Source: Chitinophagaceae bacterium (lineage in GTDB: Bacteria > Bacteroidota > Bacteroidia > Chitinophagales > Chitinophagaceae). Taken from it: a stretch of 64,000 nucleotides of DNA. The notes beneath the pieces were generated by a model, which was not told the origin of the DNA, made no database searches, and was given only the letters and a program-made list of their open reading frames with translations. The stretch is from assembly GCA_016721085.1 (NCBI GenBank), contig JADKJI010000013.1, positions 62,001 to 126,000 on the forward strand. Reading direction: 5' to 3'. The position numbers were made by a program, and so were the translations under genes. Every line of letters starts with the position of its first letter. Within the stretch, counting starts at the first letter, position 1. This document shows positions 1-7,987 of the stretch, one piece after another.

Positions 1-1626
1 CGATAGAGATTATAGATGTCGAAATTATAATGAATAGAATTTCCCATCAGGTAATCCTGCTCTAACCAACTCAGCTTTTCGCGGTGCGGACAATCGGTGA
101 TCACACTCTGCATATTGCTCTTGATGGCCCAATTAATGAGAGTATATATTTTGTTGAAGAGTGGATTGGAGCACTCAAAACTTCCATTTGAAGGATTGGA
201 ATTACGGTTATGCAAAGCTTTTAGTTCTAAAATTTTGGGAAGATCTGATTGACTATTACCACCAGAAGGAACAGCCCCTTCCACTTGAACATACCGGAAT
301 CCATAATAAGTAAATCGTGGTTGCCAATATTCAACATCATCCGACCTAAGCGTATAAGTATAAAAGAATGGGGCGCCAGTTGCAGCTTGATTACTCAAGC
401 CCTGCTTATTGACCAGTTCAGCTGGAATCAGCTTGATTGTTTCTCCCTTTCTTACCTTTGACCTTTAAAGCTTACAATACCTGATATATTCTGCCAAAAT
501 CGTAGATAAACTTTCCAGCAACAGGTTCTTGACTATTTTCTTACTGAAAAACTATCCATTAGGCGGATAGGATAATCAGATTCGGAACTAATTTCCCTAA
601 TGGCGGCTTTACCAATAGCGCATTATTCCATTTAGTATCGTTGAAACCAGATTGCTTCCAGCCTTTTGCTCATACGGGCATCATATTCTTCTCCAGCATA
701 AATGCTGCTATAAGTTATCGGAGAAGCAGTTACTTTCCAATCTTGCCCGGAAACAATATTCTGCTCAGCGCCATCAGCATATTCTATTCTCAATCGACAA
801 ATCATTTTTGGTAAGCCGAAGGCAATAACCAGTTTATAATATCTTTCCATATTGATATTATAAAATCCATTGCCAACAATTACACCGATCGTATTACCAC
901 CTGATGCCAGTTGCTTTGTAATATCGTAAGTGTTATATAAAACAGTCTTATCATAATAGGTCCAACCTGGTGCCAAAAATGCTTCACCAATTTTCTTTCC
1001 ATTAATGGTTGCCTCGTAATGTCCTAGGCCTGTGATGAATAAAGTAGCTCTTGTGATTTTTTTATGGAGTGCAAATTCTTTTCTGAATTGAGGGACTACA
1101 GAACGACTCATTGCTTTATTCCCAAGACTCCCAACCGGAGGAACATGAACGCCTGGCACTAATTTCAAAGAATCTTGCAATTCTTCGAAACCAATCCAAG
1201 TGGCATTTGCCCAATCATTTTCTAGTAAACAAAGCTGTTGTAAAATAAGCCGGGGCACTCCAACCTAGTAACTTTTCCATCTTTATCCCAGACCCTGCAT
1301 TTCCAGTAATATCGGGAAGCAGGATTCAACTCCTTACCTGAATATTTCACAAAAACAGATTGTGATGAGCTGATTTTTGTTGAGTTCCATAGATCACATT
1401 TATTTTCATCCAACTTAGTAATATCAGATGCTACGAGAATCTGGTAGGCAGATTGCAAGTCGGATTGTTGAGAAGACTCCAATTCCCAACCGAAACGAAG
1501 AGTACCCTTTTCAATCCCGGTTGGATTAGTACGATTATTACAGAGCGTATTTAGTATTTTGATCTGCGCCAGCGAACAAACCGAAATAAAGAAGGCAATG
1601 GCAATCAATAAGAAATTCCTAATCAT
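1..1626 (-). pseudogene. alpha-L-rhamnosidase (GH78), frameshifted and cut by the window edge
   Basis: The protein would remove terminal alpha-L-rhamnose from plant or microbial glycans, outside the cytoplasm. Translation from the ATG at 1626 gives a signal peptide (about residues 1-21, ending in CSLAQ), then a fibronectin-like N-terminal domain and the rhamnosidase N domain (SGQDWK at about 740-760). Nearer the left edge the GH78 catalytic region is recognisable (FRYVQVEGAV near 270-300; TDCPHREKLSWLEQ near 70-105). These pieces lie in different frames. I count breaks near 1230-1260, 630-640, 570-590, 540-560, 495-505 and 440-465, most of them single-base indels and several in short G or A runs. 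The catalytic domain continues beyond position 1. This is either a decayed gene or poor-quality sequence; the family call is firm. Confidence 0.85.
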
Positions 1627-1690
1627 AGTGCAGTGCCCATTCAAAAAAGGCAGGAAATGAATTTACAGAAATAATGGTTCCTGTTAAAAT

Positions 1691-1728
1691 AACAATACCC
1701 GCCAAATAATTGGGCGGGTATTGTTTTT
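1691..1728. terminator. bidirectional intrinsic terminator
   Basis: A perfect 11-bp stem (CAATACCCGCC at 1693-1703 with GGCGGGTATTG at 1713-1723) has a 9-nt loop. TTTTT follows on the plus strand and a T-rich run on the minus strand. It lies between the small minus-strand gene ending at 1830 and the rhamnosidase start, so it probably ends the former's transcript. Confidence 0.7.
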
Positions 1729-1829
1729 CCATTCCTGATGGTCTACAAAATCCATCATTCTCCTATTCCATTGTAAAAGGAACCCGGAAAACAGGGGGCA
1801 GGACTGATCAGAGTGTAGCGAACATCTTG

Positions 1830-2015
1830 TCAAGGTCCTTCACCTGGAACCGGTATTTCGTGAGGAGGATTCTCAAATGGATCTTCGTCAGGAATACTAT
1901 CGGGATCTTCTTCAGGCGGAATCGGCTCATTTGGTTCAAAAGCCGGTTTAGTTTCAGGGTATTTGTTGGGATCAGGAAGTTCCGCTGGTGCTAAGGGTAC
2001 AAATTTCTTTGCCAT
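1830..2015 (-). CDS. small acidic proline-rich hypothetical protein
   Basis: A 61-residue product beginning MAKKFVPLAPAELPDPN, with about a quarter proline and many Asp and Glu residues. It has no signal peptide, membrane segment or recognisable domain and is probably disordered and cytoplasmic. It is the second gene after the YtxH-like gene on the same strand (47-bp gap), and a terminator follows at 1691-1728, so the two may be co-transcribed. The biased but non-repetitive composition and clean start and stop favour a real gene, but I do not recognise a function. Confidence 0.55.
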   Translation of the reverse strand: MAKKFVPLAPAELPDPNKYPETKPAFEPNEPIPPEEDPDSIPDEDPFENPPHEIPVPGEGP

Positions 2016-2062
2016 AAACTAGTATTTAAAAACTATTGAACCCAACGAGTCATTCTAATTGA

Positions 2063-2299
2063 TCAGGCGAATTCCTTTGCTTTATCTTTCACTGCTTGTT
2101 CTATATCTTCTTTCATACCATTCATTTTCTCTTTACCATGGTTAAATTTATCTTTCAAATTATCTGCCACCCTTTTTCCTTGCTCTTTCAATTTCCTCCT
2201 TGTTTCAGAGCCTTTGTCGGGAGCTAGCATAATTCCAGCAATTGCACCAACAGCTGCACCTACAGCCATTGCAGCGAGCATCTTACTTGTTGTGTTCAT
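2063..2299 (-). CDS. YtxH domain-containing protein
   Basis: A 78-residue protein. The N-terminal hydrophobic segment (about residues 7-27) is glycine- and alanine-rich (AVGAAVGAIAGIMLAPDKG) and is followed by the family-typical SETRRKLKEQG stretch and a charged, probably coiled-coil amphipathic tail ending KAKEFA. YtxH proteins are small membrane-anchored proteins often linked to general stress; the molecular role is unknown. It is the first gene of a short minus-strand pair with the acidic proline-rich gene. Length and motif order match the family, so the identification is good although the function is not defined. Confidence 0.85.
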   Translation of the reverse strand: MNTTSKMLAAMAVGAAVGAIAGIMLAPDKGSETRRKLKEQGKRVADNLKDKFNHGKEKMNGMKEDIEQAVKDKAKEFA

Positions 2300-2806
2300 A
2301 AAATAATTTTAAAATGTTAATGGTAAATGCAATTTACTTCTAAACATATCACTGCATAAATGACAACTCGCATTAAAAACAATGACATGAATCAGTAATA
2401 CTAAGCAGCATCTTTTATATGCCCAGTATCAGTAATAAAAATGATCAAGAACATTTAGTTTCGATTGATAGCAATATAAATTGCAATTGGTTTTTCAAAG
2501 GATATTGGATTAAAAACGGGGCAGGATATTTATCCAGCCCCCTTTTTTTTGAAGAATTAAAGTAGTTATATGGCCACATAAAAACTGGTAATAACCAACA
2601 GTCAAAAAACATGCCATTGATTATTCAGATTCATTTAACGAAAACCCAAATTATTAGATAAAGAATTCAAAAGGATGGAAACAATTCGCAAAACTTTAAT
2701 AAAAGGGTTCAATGCCCTTTATATCGTATCTTTAGCAATATCCCATCAGTAAAAACTCCTTTCGTCTTTTCTACAGGCGTCTGATTAGTTCACTTAAACT
2801 AGTCAT
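2300..2806. other. 507-bp intergenic region between divergent genes
   Basis: No convincing coding sequence. It contains the upstream region of the minus-strand YtxH gene, a putative short plus-strand transcript with its own terminator (2456-2552) and the leader of the AraC-type gene starting at 2807. The stretch 2570-2800 is AT-rich with nothing else I can name. Confidence 0.6.
2456..2552 (+). ncRNA. putative short non-coding transcript with intrinsic terminator
   Basis: No plus-strand gene precedes it, yet there is a strong terminator: GGGGC-A-GGAT, loop, ATCC-A-GCCCC (2518-2541) followed by eight T. A box resembling the Bacteroidota -7 element (TAGTTTCG, 2456-2463; consensus TAnnTTTG with one mismatch) lies about 60 bp upstream. 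A sister copy with the same layout and the shared stretch GGATATTGGATT lies at 4808-4885. A stand-alone small RNA is an inference from this arrangement. Confidence 0.35.
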
Positions 2807-3367
2807 TTGAAACTATTTATAAAAAATATGGTATGCATACGATGCAAGATGCTTGTTAAATCAGAACTTTCGAAGCTTGGTTTACACTTAACAACAGTAG
2901 AGCTTGGTGAAGCGGATATCCTTGAACCAATTACAGGGTCTCAAATTGAACTATTCCGGGATTCTTTGTTACGCTCTGGCCTGGAATTGATGGATGACAA
3001 GAAAAGTGTATTGATTCAAAAAATCAAAAATGTCATTATTGAAGTGGTTCATTATGCAGAAGAACCATTAAACATCAAATTATCGGTACTATTAAGCCAG
3101 AAGCTGAGTCATAATTATACCTATCTAGCAAATCTTTTCTCTGAAGTAACAGGAACAACTATTGAAAAATTCTTTATCACCCACAAAATTGAAAGAGTAA
3201 AAGAACTTTTGGTTTATGACGAGTTGAATATTACAGAAATTGCCTATCTGATGCATTATAGCAGTGTAGCGCATCTATCTACACAATTCAAAAAAATCAC
3301 AGGCTTAACTCCTTCGCACTTCAAACTACTGAAAGAAAAAAGACGTTCTACACTTGAAAACTTATAA
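2807..3367 (+). CDS. AraC-family transcriptional regulator with HMA-like N-terminus
   Basis: A 186-residue protein. Residues 1-75 resemble a heavy-metal-associated (HMA) fold, with the pair C10-x-x-C13 in MVCIRCKM. Residues about 85-180 are an AraC-type double helix-turn-helix (LANLFSEVTGTTIEKF, then ITEIAYLMHYSSVAHLSTQF and the closing FKKITGLTPSHFK). It probably binds DNA in response to a metal or thiol signal; the ligand is an inference. The start used is TTG at 2807 because it keeps the whole HMA-like strand; an internal ATG at 2828 would remove it. It stands alone with no co-oriented gene close by. The regulator call is firm, the sensing role is not. Confidence 0.8.
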   Translation: MKLFIKNMVCIRCKMLVKSELSKLGLHLTTVELGEADILEPITGSQIELFRDSLLRSGLELMDDKKSVLIQKIKNVIIEVVHYAEEPLNIKLSVLLSQKLSHNYTYLANLFSEVTGTTIEKFFITHKIERVKELLVYDELNITEIAYLMHYSSVAHLSTQFKKITGLTPSHFKLLKEKRRSTLENL

Positions 3368-3499
3368 ACTTACTTACAATTCCATTTACAGACTTCTATT
3401 AAATGAATTTTATAAGATAAACAGCAAAACATATAAGCGTTTACTGGCTGGAATAACTCATCTTTACATGTAGACTTCTTTGATTTCAATAAGTTAGAT

Positions 3500-3793
3500 A
3501 TGATTATTTTCTACATAATAGCTTCAATAATAACACTAATCATCATCATCTTGCTTATTGGAAAAACTATTATTCAAAAAAACAGGCAATCATCTGTATC
3601 TCTATATATAAAAGCCTTGAAAGATGAAAACAGTGGCGATATTGATGCGGCGTTAGCTAATTACAAAAGTGCTTATGAAGAAGCTGCTAAAACAAGGTTC
3701 CAGGAGAATATGAAGCAAAGGATCATCAACAAGATGAAAGTGCTTCATTCTTTGAAAGGTTACAACAAGCAATTCCAACTTACTGAAAACTAA
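3500..3793 (+). CDS. small membrane-anchored protein with one TPR-like helical pair
   Basis: A 97-residue protein with an N-terminal transmembrane helix (about residues 2-22, rich in Ile and Leu) followed by a soluble segment with TPR-like spacing (SVSLYIKALKDENSGDIDAA, then ALANYKSAYEEA). It is probably anchored in the inner membrane with the helices in the cytoplasm, which is an inference. The reading frame stays open for 47 further codons after the TAA at 3791-3793, to a TGA at 3935-3937, so a longer ancestral protein or a nonsense change cannot be excluded. No known function is recognised. Confidence 0.6.
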   Translation: MIIFYIIASIITLIIIILLIGKTIIQKNRQSSVSLYIKALKDENSGDIDAALANYKSAYEEAAKTRFQENMKQRIINKMKVLHSLKGYNKQFQLTEN

Positions 3794-4061
3794 ATAAAGT
3801 CATACAAGCTTGCAGATGGTGTGAATAGTGAAAACTATAAACGTAATTCTGTAAGAAAGAAACTGAGAATTGTCTTCAACTTTACACTAGCTACAGGAAA
3901 AGCATATTCTGGTGAAATCATCCAATATACTGCCTGATTATCTTATACATCAAGAAATTTATTCTTACATAACACCGAATCTAATCAGCTACAGTTCTAG
4001 CCCACCAGTGCTAAGAAATGAAGTACTATCCAAAAGCTTGTTCAAAAATAATAAACAACAA

Positions 4062-4518
4062 ATGAAAAAATCATTGTCTTCTCAACTATAGCATTAACTT
4101 GTTCTTTTCTATTCAATCCTTTGCCCAGATTCAAGTTACCATTGGATCGAATATTACATCGCAACCTATGTGGGGACCTACTGGCTATGACCATGTAGAT
4201 TACTATTATCTACCGGATATCGACGCTTATTATTATGTTCCAAAGAGGCAATACATCTACCTGGATCATGGAAACTGGATATTCCGTTCTTCCTTGCCCA
4301 GACGATACAACAACTACAATGTCTATAATGGCTATAAGGTGGTCCTCAATGAACCTACACCCTACAAGCAAGCGGATAATTATAGAATCAAGTATGGTAG
4401 TTATAAAGGGCGAAGGGACCAGGAGGTAATCAGAAACAGTAGGGATGAACGCTATTTTGAGAACAAACAGCACCCAGAGCACAAGAACTGGAAGAAAGCC
4501 AATAAAAAACGACAATAG
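4062..4518 (+). CDS. secreted hypothetical protein, frameshifted in its signal peptide
   Basis: The mature part (about 130 residues, rich in Tyr, Asn, Arg and Lys: DHVDYYYLPDIDAYYYVP, then YIYLDHGNWIF) is preceded by a broken signal peptide. The ATG at 4062 reads only MKKSLSSQL before a stop. Adding one A in the A-run at 4065-4070 and one T near 4100 restores MKKIIVFSTIALTLFFSIQS-FAQ, a classic Bacteroidota signal peptide. As the sequence stands, the longest frame starts at a TTG at 4099. The YYYLPDxxxYYYVP pattern recurs in small exported Bacteroidota proteins of unknown function. Both indels are next to homopolymers, so sequencing error is as likely as gene decay. Confidence 0.65.
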
Positions 4519-4573
4519 TGCTTAATCATTAGCTACTACATACATTAAAACAATCACACAAAAAACAAACAAA

Positions 4574-4729
4574 ATGGGAAACTTACTTTACATCATAGCC
4601 GTAATCCTCGTAATCGGCTGGCTAGTTGGATTCATTGGATTTCACGCAGGCGGGATAATACACATATTGCTTGTTATTGCCCTTATAGCTGTTATACTGA
4701 GAGTTATACAAGGCAGAAAAATACTATAA
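4574..4729 (+). CDS. lmo0937 family small membrane protein (DUF5670-like)
   Basis: A 51-residue protein starting MGNLLYIIAVILVIGWLVG and ending RVIQGRKIL, with two short hydrophobic helices separated by the turn GFHAGGIIH. This pattern matches the lmo0937 or DUF5670 family of tiny membrane proteins, often found beside stress genes; the function is unknown. It follows the secreted protein gene by 55 bp on the same strand. The clean start, two-helix layout and conserved GFxAGG turn make it a real gene. Confidence 0.8.
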   Translation: MGNLLYIIAVILVIGWLVGFIGFHAGGIIHILLVIALIAVILRVIQGRKIL

Positions 4730-4807
4730 CCGCAGGAGGTCAGCTTAACATAGGAATTATATAAATTATCTATCAAGTGCTGTAACAAGTACCAGAAAAC
4801 ATGACAT

Positions 4808-4885
4808 TATCTTTGATTAGAGTTTTTCATAGGATATTGGATTTTAATCAGGGCTGGATTTTCATCCGGGCCCTTTTTTTTCTTT
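4808..4885 (+). ncRNA. putative short non-coding transcript, paralogue of the one at 2456
   Basis: TATCTTTG at 4808-4815 matches the Bacteroidota -7 consensus TAnnTTTG. It is followed by TTTTTCAtAGGATATTGGAT and a hairpin (GGGC-GGAT against ATCC-GGCCC, 4851-4873) with a run of eight T. The same element order is seen at 2456-2552. The hairpin could also simply terminate the lmo0937-type gene that ends at 4729; no clear -33 element is visible. Confidence 0.35.
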
Positions 4886-4994
4886 CTCTTTCCGGATTTT
4901 TCAGAAAAAGATTAATATCCCTTCACTTCAGAAATTAATAATAACAGTAGTTAAATAAGGAAAAACTGTATCTCGTAGCAGTTAGTTTTGGTTA

Positions 4995-5023
4995 AAGCCC
5001 CTGTTTTTACAGGGGCTTCTTGT
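4995..5023 (+). terminator. intrinsic terminator
   Basis: A perfect 10-bp stem, AAGCCCCTGT (4995-5004) with ACAGGGGCTT (5009-5018), has a TTTT loop and is followed by CTTGTTT. It is symmetric enough to work in either direction. It lies in the gap between the lmo0937-type gene and the gene at 5152. Confidence 0.6.
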
Positions 5024-5151
5024 TTACCACTACTCTATAAGCCCTAAAATCATCAGAATCATATAACCGAAATTCAAATTGATGTAAGGCACTATCTGGG
5101 AAATAGACTCAACTTTGTATCCACAGAACTGATGTTCTTAAACGCAAACTC

Positions 5152-5637
5152 ATGAAAAAACAACGATTCCTCACAATTATCCTGATATTGTCAACCATAA
5201 TTGTAGCCTACAAATATGCTCCTTCTAAAGATCAGTATAAAGAATCCGATGGAGTAAGCAATGCGTCTCCTATAGCTTCTTTAAGGGATACCTATATAAG
5301 TAATGATACAATCTCACTTCCTGATAGCTTAAGCGCCTGGGAAGCCTTTAAGAAAACGGCTTTAAATAAGCTTGATGCAAATGCCAAAGTGATAATTCAA
5401 CTAAAAGTGACAATTCCCCAAGGAAGTGACAATACAAAACGGGATTACCTGAAAAAAATAGGCGACTTCGAAAGAAGAAATGATAATCTGAGAAACAACC
5501 TTCAGGTGATTAAGGAACTGGCAAACGAATCACTTGTCATTTTCAAGAACAATTTCAACTATGAAAATACGGCATTGGTGAATGAAATGCAGCTGATTGT
5601 TAAGAAAACGGACCCTCCGAATCGGAAAAAACAATAA
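5152..5637 (+). CDS. membrane-anchored hypothetical protein
   Basis: A 161-residue protein with an N-terminal hydrophobic helix (about residues 5-22, RFLTIILILSTIIVAYKYA) that acts as anchor or signal. A low-complexity linker follows, then a helical charged region (residues about 60-150) with coiled-coil character (KKIGDFERRNDNLRNNLQVI). Most of it probably faces the periplasm. Its stop codon is one base before the start of the downstream cupin gene, so the two are probably co-translated. No family is recognised. Confidence 0.65.
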   Translation: MKKQRFLTIILILSTIIVAYKYAPSKDQYKESDGVSNASPIASLRDTYISNDTISLPDSLSAWEAFKKTALNKLDANAKVIIQLKVTIPQGSDNTKRDYLKKIGDFERRNDNLRNNLQVIKELANESLVIFKNNFNYENTALVNEMQLIVKKTDPPNRKKQ

Positions 5638-5638
5638 G

Positions 5639-5995
5639 ATGGAAAATATAAAAAGACCAGAAGATATGGAACTGGAAAAATCCAAGTCCCACATAATTGT
5701 AGAAATCATCGAGTATATGGCAAATTCAGTTGTAATAAAGACAATCATAAAGAAATCTACTGGTAATATCAGTATTATGTCTTTTGATAGTGGAGAGGGT
5801 CTTACTGAGAAGATTTCACCGTTTGATACATTCGCACAGATAATAGAAGGGAAAGCAGAAATCGTGATTGATAAGGTATCACACCATTTAACATCCGGAG
5901 AAGGTATCATCATACCAGCCCATTCTTCCAGTTTCATTAAACCTGATGGCCGTTTCAAAATGATCCAGACAATCATCAAAAGCGGATATGAATAA
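5639..5995 (+). CDS. cupin domain protein
   Basis: A 118-residue single-domain cupin: a beta-barrel pattern with FDTFAQIIEGKAEIVIDK (residues about 58-76), LTSGEGIIIPAHSSSFIKP (about 85-103) and a closing KMIQTIIKS strand. The first cupin motif lacks the usual pair of metal-binding His residues, so a binding or structural role is more likely than a dioxygenase; that is an inference. The start chosen is ATG at 5639, which begins one base after the upstream stop; the frame is open further upstream but would overlap the previous gene. The next gene follows after 50 bp. Confidence 0.75.
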   Translation: MENIKRPEDMELEKSKSHIIVEIIEYMANSVVIKTIIKKSTGNISIMSFDSGEGLTEKISPFDTFAQIIEGKAEIVIDKVSHHLTSGEGIIIPAHSSSFIKPDGRFKMIQTIIKSGYE

Positions 5996-6045
5996 TATTA
6001 ATTGCCATACTCAGCCGTCCCTCTGAAAACCACAAAAAGTGGAAA

Positions 6046-7651
6046 ATGACTACTACAAATAAGAAAGCACTAAAAAGTGCCAGAAAAGTGATAGTGACAA
6101 ATAGCTATCATGAAGAGCAGATTGCGGAAACTTACCATAACGGATTCATAACAGTTGATCATAGCTGGCGGATTATAAAGTGGAATAAGGCTGCTGCTCT
6201 GATAACTGGACAAAGCGCGGGAACTGTAATGGGAAAAAACCTTTGGAAAGAAATGGGAAAAATGTTCCCGGAAAGGTTTCATAAATTCTTTCAAAAATTA
6301 TTTCTTGAACTTGAAATCCTTAACATAGAAAAATACTGGGGAATACAAGGTAAATGGTATGATGTAATCACTTATTTCGATAAAGACACATTATCAGTAT
6401 CATTTAAAAGCAAACTGGCTCCCCTTCATCCATTAAAGCCAGAGAGAAAGCTAAAAATACTGAACGACCTTTACAAATATGTTACAGAAGTTACAAATGA
6501 CTGCCTATGGGAATGGGATTTAAAAAGTCATCTTCTTTTCTGGATTGATGGAGGTCATAAAAGAGTATTTGGTTATCCGATAGAAAATGTGCTGCTTCCA
6601 CAACATTTCTGGGAGAGTCGTATTCATCCGGATGATAAGAAGAGGGTTTTGGATAGCATCCCTACAAATAACAAAAAAAACCAGGGCTCTACCTGGGAAT
6701 CTTATTATCGATTTCGTAAAGCAAATGGCGATTATGCGCATGTACATGACAGTGCTCATATAATTTATGAAAATGGAAAGCCTTCGAGAATGATTGGGGC
6801 TACACAAGACATAAGTTCCTGGAAGCTTTCCGAATTACATCTAGAAGAAAGTGAAAGAAAATTGTCGCTGATTGCCCGACAAACGGTAAATGCCGTAATA
6901 ATAACTGATGATCAGGAAAAGATCATTTGGGTAAATGACGCATTTACTAATATCACCGAATTTACTTTAGCAGACGTAATAGGAAGGGAAACTGGTTCTT
7001 TTCTTCTTGGCAATGAAAATAACCCGCTTACATTAAAGTACCTGAGGAAACGAATAAAACACGACCAACCTTTTAACTGCGATATCGTCAATTACACAAA
7101 ATCGGGCAGGCGCTATTGGATGCAATTCCAGGGTCAGGCTTTACTAAATCAGCATGGAAGTATTGAACATTATTTTGCAATGGGCCAGCACTGTTATTGA
7201 AAAGATAAGACAGATTTCAAGAGAACTAGCCAGCCCAAACATGCATACAATCGGTCTTCTTGAAAGCATCCATAGCCTGATAGAAGATCTGATAACCGTG
7301 TATCCGATAAAGATTGAATTCCACAAAAAAAATATTACAGAAAAAACCCTTACCGAAAAGGCACAGCTTAATATATTCAGGATAGTTCAGGAGCAATTGA
7401 ATAATATCCTAAAGCATTCAAAAGCTACGTATGCGCTTATTGAGCTGTTCGTTCATAGGAAGAGATTGCATCTTAAAATCAAAGACAATGGAGTTGGTCA
7501 TGATTCCCTTATTCCAACCAAAGGAGTTGGAATACGAAACATTGAAAGCAGGGTAGAATTTTATCATGGAGCCACTGAAGTTATCACCACCATTGGAGAA
7601 GGTTACGAGCTTAATATTGCTATCCCCTATCCATTAATCGAAGGTGTTTAA
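6046..7651 (+). pseudogene. multi-PAS sensor histidine kinase lacking its phospho-acceptor region
   Basis: The first frame (6046-7200) encodes three PAS domains at about residues 20-130, 140-262 and 275-375; the second ends with a PAC segment (MIGATQDISSWK). It stops just after EHYFAMGQ. The second frame (from about 7175 to 7651) resumes inside the kinase core with VIEKIRQISREL and contains the ATPase N-box (IFRIVQEQLNNILKHSKAT), G1 box (DNGVGHD) and G2 box (GVGIRNIESR). Kinases of this NarX/LiaS-like group normally carry an ELHDN-type dimerisation and His segment between these parts. I see none: roughly 60-75 residues are missing and the frame is shifted, near 7175-7200. No response regulator is adjacent. 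It is therefore scored as a broken kinase. Confidence 0.75.
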
Positions 7652-7987
7652 TAATCAGTCAAAAGATCAGGTACTTCTAACAGGTTACAGTTATACTTTC
7701 AGCGTACACTTATATCAGAACCTACTATGATTCACCATACATATCCAATTCCTGGTTAAGGCTGCATCGTATAGTACCAATGAAACTATTAACCCACCAT
7801 TTCACTAAATGGTGGGTTTACTTTTTCTGCAAAAAAAACCCATAAGCGGTTACATTAACGCCCCCTGCATACACCAATAGTAGAACGTACCGTGCAGCTG
7901 ATCAACAGCAGCCGGTATTTCCTGTCGGTATTTAGTGGCCAGTCTGCCCTTTCCCGATACAATTAAGAGTCAAAAGGCCACTGTTTA
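7652..7987. other. 336-bp intergenic region upstream of the giant adhesin
   Basis: Apart from the terminator at 7791-7818 I see no gene or clear promoter. The 170 bp before the adhesin ATG at 7988 is richer in G and C than the surroundings and presumably carries the adhesin promoter, but no TTTG / TAnnTTTG pair is convincing. Confidence 0.5.
7791..7826 (+). terminator. intrinsic terminator after the broken kinase
   Basis: A perfect 12-bp stem, AACCCACCATTT (7791-7802) with AAATGGTGGGTT (7807-7818), has a CACT loop and is followed by TACTTTTTC. It separates the kinase remnant from the adhesin gene. Confidence 0.75.

Larger units (their letters stand above)
4730..5151. other. 422-bp intergenic region with two hairpin terminators
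   Basis: No coding sequence is supported. The region holds a putative short transcript with terminator (4808-4885) and a second strong terminator (4995-5023). The remaining bases up to 5151 form the leader of the gene at 5152, with no promoter I can place confidently. Confidence 0.6.

Noticed and set aside
3794..3937. In-frame extension of the small TPR-like gene after its stop codon
   Set aside because: Forty-seven open codons in AT-rich DNA can occur by chance, and the translated sequence has no feature I recognise; mentioned only as a caution.
5530..5979. Minus-strand open frame opposite the cupin gene
   Set aside because: It overlaps two well supported plus-strand genes and has no recognisable domain.
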